A model generated the notes under the pieces. The model was not told the DNA's origin and ran no database searches. It was given only the letters and a program-made list of their open reading frames with translations. From Spironucleus salmonicida (Eukaryota; Fornicata; Diplomonadida; Hexamitidae), in contig CM035322.1 of assembly GCA_000497125.2 (NCBI GenBank), forward strand, positions 690,001 to 754,000: a stretch of 64,000 nt of DNA, read 5' to 3'. This document shows, one piece after another, positions 59,929 through 64,000 of this stretch (position 1 is the first letter of the stretch; the number at the start of each line of letters is the position of its first letter). The translations under genes were made by a program, and so were the position numbers.

Positions 59929-61116
59929 ATGCACCACGTGATGCGCGCTATCTGCCTCCTGCTGGCCGACACCGCGGGCGTGTGCGCCGTCGGGTGCCTG
60001 CTCCCGCTCTGCTACTACCTCGTGCTGGGGCTCAGCGCGCGGAACCTGCTGCTGTACGCGCCGACCATCGCGACGGAGGTCTCGGTGCAGTTCGTGTACT
60101 TCGTCAACCTCTGCGCCCACCCCCCTCTCGCCGCCTTCCTCCGGCGCCGCTCCCGGACGGCCGTGTTCCTGCTGCTGCTCGCCGCGTTCCAGGCGCTCGG
60201 CTTCGCCTCCACCGGGCTGCAGCTGCTCGCGCTCCGCTACGTGTACGCCGGCTCCGGGGCGGACGTGTGCGCGATGGTCGGCTTCGGGCAGCTGGTGGTG
60301 TTCCTGGCGATGCCCCTGCACGACTTCCTGCTCGGGGGCCGCCTCACCCGGGGCATGGACGGGTTCTCGGCGAGCGTGTTCAGCATCCTGGCGACCAAGC
60401 TCGTGTGGGCCGTCTTCCTGGACCGCACCACGCGCCCCGACTCGCACCTGGTCCGGGTCGCGGGCTTCCTGCAGTTCTGGCCCATGGTCATCCTGATGCA
60501 CGACGGCGTCTTCCGCAGCTACCCCGCCGGCGACCCGCTGCAGCACTTCGGCCTGCACTTCGCGGGCGTGAACTTCATGAGCGCCGTGCTCTTCGCGCTC
60601 ACCTTCGCCGTGGACGCGGTGGTGAACCGCAGCCACTACGCGGGCGGCTTCCAGCCCAGCGTGCACGGGCTCTTCAGCTGGCAGTGCGCGACCGTGCTGT
60701 GGCTCGCGAGCCAGATCCTCGGCGCCCGGCTATACCCGCTCCTCCCCGTCCCGTCCCGGCGCGGCACCGCGTTCTGGGCACTCTGGGCCGCCGGCAGCGC
60801 GGTGGTGCTGGTGCTGTTCGACGTGCTGCTCGTGCTCTTCTTCAACCTCGTCGTGTTCGACCTGGTCATCATCGGGGTCCTGGGCGCCGTGGACGCTGAC
60901 GGGGTGGCCTACAGGACCGGGATGGACCAGTGGGGAACCAGGCCCATGTTCTTCTTCGGCTTCGGCACTGGCATCATCTACTGCCTCTACCTCACCGCAG
61001 CCGGCCTCAGCAAGTCAGGCGCGGCTGGAGCGGACTGCGGGCCGAGCGACGTGGAGGCGGCAGAGGATCTGGAACTGGAGGAAACCGGTGGCATGGAGGC
61101 CGGCGTTGCGCACTGA
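59929..61116 (+). CDS. 395-aa polytopic membrane protein, DR copy 2
   Basis: Partner of 52177-53364, differing at one residue noted in the first hydrophilic gap (LCYYLV here, LYYYLV in copy 1). Same ten-helix plan and acidic tail. Confidence 0.75.
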   Translation: MHHVMRAICLLLADTAGVCAVGCLLPLCYYLVLGLSARNLLLYAPTIATEVSVQFVYFVNLCAHPPLAAFLRRRSRTAVFLLLLAAFQALGFASTGLQLLALRYVYAGSGADVCAMVGFGQLVVFLAMPLHDFLLGGRLTRGMDGFSASVFSILATKLVWAVFLDRTTRPDSHLVRVAGFLQFWPMVILMHDGVFRSYPAGDPLQHFGLHFAGVNFMSAVLFALTFAVDAVVNRSHYAGGFQPSVHGLFSWQCATVLWLASQILGARLYPLLPVPSRRGTAFWALWAAGSAVVLVLFDVLLVLFFNLVVFDLVIIGVLGAVDADGVAYRTGMDQWGTRPMFFFGFGTGIIYCLYLTAAGLSKSGAAGADCGPSDVEAAEDLELEETGGMEAGVAH

Positions 61117-61144
61117 GTGGCGCGGGTGACAGTTTGTTGAGAAA

Positions 61145-61629
61145 TCCTAATGATATTATTTCTTTATTTATAGCTTCATTTTCATATAAACCTAATACAC
61201 ATCAAAAATGTAATGCCAAAACTACTATTTATTAAAAATCCTATTAAATTATTATAAATATAATATTACAGTCATCATGTATAAAAAATAAATGAAGTAT
61301 GTGGTATTGCAAAAAAATAGAAATTTTATTATAATAAATAAATAATTTTTATTGTATACAATAATTTAATGTATTTAGTTGGTATTGTTAGACTTAATCT
61401 ACAGAAAATTTTGAATATATAACCATTATAATACAAGGTATAAAACTAAGTTCAAAATGATTGATGCTATTTAACCAACTCTTTATTCTAATGATAGTAT
61501 TGAAAAATAAACATATTTTGGATATAATTCACTAAATTATAGTAATAAAATTTATTTTTATAAAGTAAATTGCATACTTAATCTTAAAAAGTTATAACAA
61601 CAATACCACAATTAATCCAGATAGAAGTA
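61145..61629. other. AT-rich spacer
   Basis: About 485 bases. An ATG at 61457 opens a short frame with protein-like start (MIDAIQPTLY) that is overtaken by another frame downstream; not called. Confidence 0.4.
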
Positions 61630-61866
61630 ATGGTAACTAAACTAGCAACTCCTCCAGTTTTAGTATCAAAGAGAAACATACTTATTTATACTGGATATAG
61701 TAATGAATCTTTTGATTTGTAAAAATAGATTTTGAATGATCATGTGAATTCCTATGTTTACTTTAATTATCTTATTTCAGTTGTGTCTACGCTTAAAATC
61801 CTGGAATTGAGGTTTTTATCAATAAAAATACAAAGTTTAGTGACTGGTAATTGGCCTTTTTTATGA
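61630..61866 (+). CDS. 78-aa unknown protein
   Basis: ATG at 61630, TGA at 61864-61866, two TAA/TAG as Gln. Balanced composition (VTKLATPPVLVSKRNILIY, LISVVSTLKILELRF). The frame is also open upstream without an ATG, so it may be longer or a remnant. No family recognised. Confidence 0.4.
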
Positions 61867-62528
61867 GTATAATCAAGATTTATTCAAGCTTAAAATTTGA
61901 ATCTATAATTACTAGTAGGAAAGCAAAGAGTATCATTATGTATTAAGCTTCTTCGATAAATAGTTAAAAACTTGTTAAGTTATAAAATTAAAAACTATTG
62001 AAATGTATATACAATTTGAAGTGACTAATAATATATACTATCAATACAAAAAATAAATGCTATTATAATCCTGTTATAATTATATGTTGATTTTTCTTGG
62101 TATATATATATATATATATAAGACTTTGCCAATGTATAATATCTTCTTAACTAATATATAACAAGAGGTACATAAATTAAGAGTATGCATTAAAGCATAA
62201 TTCGAAAATTATTCTTAAAAGTTATATAACACAGTTATATGTAAAACGCAAAAATCATTATTACTAAACTTCTGAATTTTCTAATAACGAAAATTTCTGA
62301 GCAATTATATTCTTAAAGTTAGAATTCGTTCGAATAGCTGATATAAAACTAAAAATTCTTCAAAAAAACATCAAAATATTATTTTTCGCCTTCTAAATAA
62401 ATAATTTGGTGCCTATTTCTTAGAATTTAGATCAAATTACAATATCATGTTATTCAGTTATTTAAAAAACTATTGTAAGCATATAATAGTATACTATTTA
62501 AACACAGCCAATTTTACGAACCTAGATA
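61867..62528. other. AT-rich spacer with a TA microsatellite
   Basis: About 660 bases, very AT-rich, including a (TA) run at about 62101-62120. No gene is seen. Confidence 0.6.
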
Positions 62529-63365
62529 ATGGTGTAATTACCAGTGTCACCAATTCACTTTGCACCGATAATCTATTTGACCCCTATTATCTTCTTAATC
62601 CGGCTTAGCATTGTTAATATGACAAAATCACTGCTCCTAAATCGTTATTCATTAAAAAGATCATAAAAAGCCGCTGAATCTTTTTACTACCTTATCCAAT
62701 ATACTGTTCTATTTCTTTTTTCGAAACATTTAATCAATAAAACTGGAATAGCTCCATTTTCATTAGAAAATTTCTTTTAGTTTTATCCATAACGTTTACA
62801 CTTTGATTCTTTATACTCACTTTTCTTTTCTACTGAAATATCTGTGTATTTAGTTTCCTTACTTTTCCTTAAGCTGGAGACTAGAACTGAGAATACAGAC
62901 TTTAAAGAAATGATATTACACCATTTTATAACATTTTCTCTTATTTTTACAGGATACTCTCGAAGGCATTTTGAGTATTCCCTTTTGGTTGCGAATCTTC
63001 ATGACGTAACAGACCTCTTCTTAGAATCTAGCAAAGTGTTGAATTACTTACTAGGCGAACCGGTTAGTGTTATCAGTTTCGTTATGTTCGCGGTAGCATT
63101 TTTTATTACTCGTATAATAATATTTCCATGCTATCTAATTCTCCCAATTGTCAACGGAGTTGGTAGCACATACATGCATAATGACGAAATATAATTTAGT
63201 TTCATGGAGAGATTGTGGTTTGTGGTAATTCTCAGTAGCTTATGGGCAATTGACTGCTACTGGATGTCATAAATTGTTCGGATGATACGTGGTATGGTAA
63301 GGTTAGAAATACACGGAGATATTAGAGATAGAGAAGAATGCAGCGGTGCCTTGAAGGATGACTGA
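62529..63365 (+). CDS. ceramide synthase-like (Lag1/TLC domain) protein
   Basis: 278 aa, ATG at 62529, TGA at 63363-63365; several TAA/TAG as Gln. The Lag1 motif starts at residue 124: DFKEMILHHFITFSL, with the paired histidines, then LLVANLHDVTDLFLESSKVLNY with the catalytic-type Asp pair. Flanking hydrophobic helices (~20-115, ~185-260) complete a TLC-domain protein. An upstream YFPQ-like region and AAESFYY fit ceramide synthases, which N-acylate sphingoid bases in the ER membrane. No homeobox-like insert is present. The C-terminus is short and charged. Confidence 0.88.
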
Positions 63366-63476
63366 GAGCAGTATATTTAAATTTAAGGGATCAAAGTGGG
63401 TGTTATTTCGACATTTCCTGTAGAAACATGAAACGTTAATAATATCGTATTATTTTTAATATATTTCTGTTTTTAA

Positions 63477-63695
63477 ATGGATAAAATAAAACGTAACTTG
63501 TCGCAAATACGTAATATGTCCCAGGAGAACTTTCAAGCTGAAATAATAGAAACTAATGCCCTTACAGCCCATTATATCTAGAAAACTGCGACGAACACGA
63601 AATGCAAGCGAGACAGAGTGTACACATCCAATGAAAATATCGTCATGGCCCCAACCCCTAAAAATGCAAAAATGATGAATTTTGTAATTGAATGA
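63477..63695 (+). CDS. 72-aa unknown protein
   Basis: ATG at 63477, TGA at 63693-63695, one TAG as Gln. Basic and hydrophilic (MDKIKRNLSQIRNMSQENF, TKCKRDRVYTSNEN). No family recognised; a clean short frame between two well-supported genes. Confidence 0.5.
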
Positions 63696-63761
63696 GGCTT
63701 AATATTTTCAGCTTAAATTGCAGCCACAGCTTTTTTTGAGGCGTTTTACGAACCACTAGAA

Positions 63762-64000
63762 TGGAATTAGAGGAATATGTAATGTGCCAAAAAGCTAATT
63801 TTCAGCTATAATTGCAGAAAAGAGTACTAGCAGTATGCATATTTTTTATCCTTTTAGTTACATCCTTGCAAACTATTTTTTACTCAGAAAGCTCGCTGCT
63901 CTGGTTGTGCGCGGCTATGTTTATCCCAAATATTGCTTTTTTGGGCATAGCAATTACAGCTATTATAAGGATTGTGTCTAGTAAATCGGTAATAAGGAGA
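63762..64000 (+). CDS. membrane protein, 3' end off the window edge
   Basis: ATG at 63762 in CTAGAATG; runs off the right edge after ~79 codons. A charged start with Gln codons (MELEEYVMCQKANFQLQLQ) is followed by two strong hydrophobic segments (VCIFFILLVTSLQTIF and LWLCAAMFIPNIAFLGIAITAII). Family not recognised. Confidence 0.6.

Larger units (their letters stand above)
59556..61144. repeat. direct repeat DR, second copy (1.59 kb)
   Basis: Partner of 51804-53392 at an offset of 7752 bases, same two genes in the same orientation. Flanks on both sides are unrelated to those of the first copy. Confidence 0.95.

Overview
This is nuclear DNA from a eukaryote that appears to use TGA as its only stop codon and to read TAA and TAG as glutamine. 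The code is visible directly. Conserved proteins (a Rab2-like GTPase, CCT6, an ABCC transporter, CFAP161-like, STPGR-repeat, YIP1-like and ceramide-synthase-like proteins) run straight through in-frame TAA/TAG and end at TGA. Several of those codons fall where the family has an invariant Gln: the catalytic Gln of WDTAGQ in the Rab and both ABC signature motifs. No introns are needed, spacers between many genes are short, and there are cysteine-rich membrane proteins with a diplomonad-like GGGAIAGI membrane tail. Together these point to a hexamitid diplomonad (Spironucleus/Hexamita/Trepomonas group). The genus is not resolved. Ciliates and oxymonads share the code but fit the surface proteins less well. 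About twenty genes in AT-rich DNA are invisible under the standard code and were recovered here by reading TAA/TAG as Gln.

Four large duplications dominate the layout. IR1 (1978-7255 / 15150-20426, inverted) carries a 548-aa type I membrane protein, a 54-aa protein, a 501-aa membrane protein and a SANT/Myb protein. Its 7.9-kb centre has a cysteine-rich protein, an EGF-like membrane protein, a 700-aa LRR/coiled-coil protein and an STPGR protein. IR2 (24442-25524 / 27308-28390, inverted) carries an EF-hand protein, and its spacer is the rest of an LRR gene. IR3 (28757-34482 / 39453-45178, inverted) carries two cysteine-rich membrane proteins, a BPI/LBP-like protein and two small proteins. Its spacer is the body of a 1514-aa ABC transporter, whose 3' end lies inside the left arm. 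A direct repeat (51804-53392 / 59556-61144) carries a 65-aa protein and a polytopic membrane protein.

Between and around the repeats lie single-copy housekeeping and cytoskeletal genes: an MFS transporter and a CFAP161-like protein (20.7-23.4 kb), CCT6, a coiled-coil protein, two unknown proteins and Rab2 (45.4-51.3 kb), several small unknown genes, a FAM13-like protein and a YIP1 protein (54.3-59.3 kb), and a Lag1/TLC ceramide synthase-like gene plus two further genes (62.5-64 kb).

Base composition is mosaic. Most duplicated DNA is strikingly GC-rich, while most single-copy DNA is very AT-rich, and the change can fall inside one gene exactly at a repeat edge (ABC transporter at 34482). At both ends of IR1 the sequence beyond the identical arm is still homologous but diverged. 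This suggests that arms are homogenised by gene conversion, perhaps GC-biased. Many genes end with AGTGA overlapping the stop codon and several start in a YAGAATG context. Coordinates of CDS include the stop codon; all base-composition statements are by eye.
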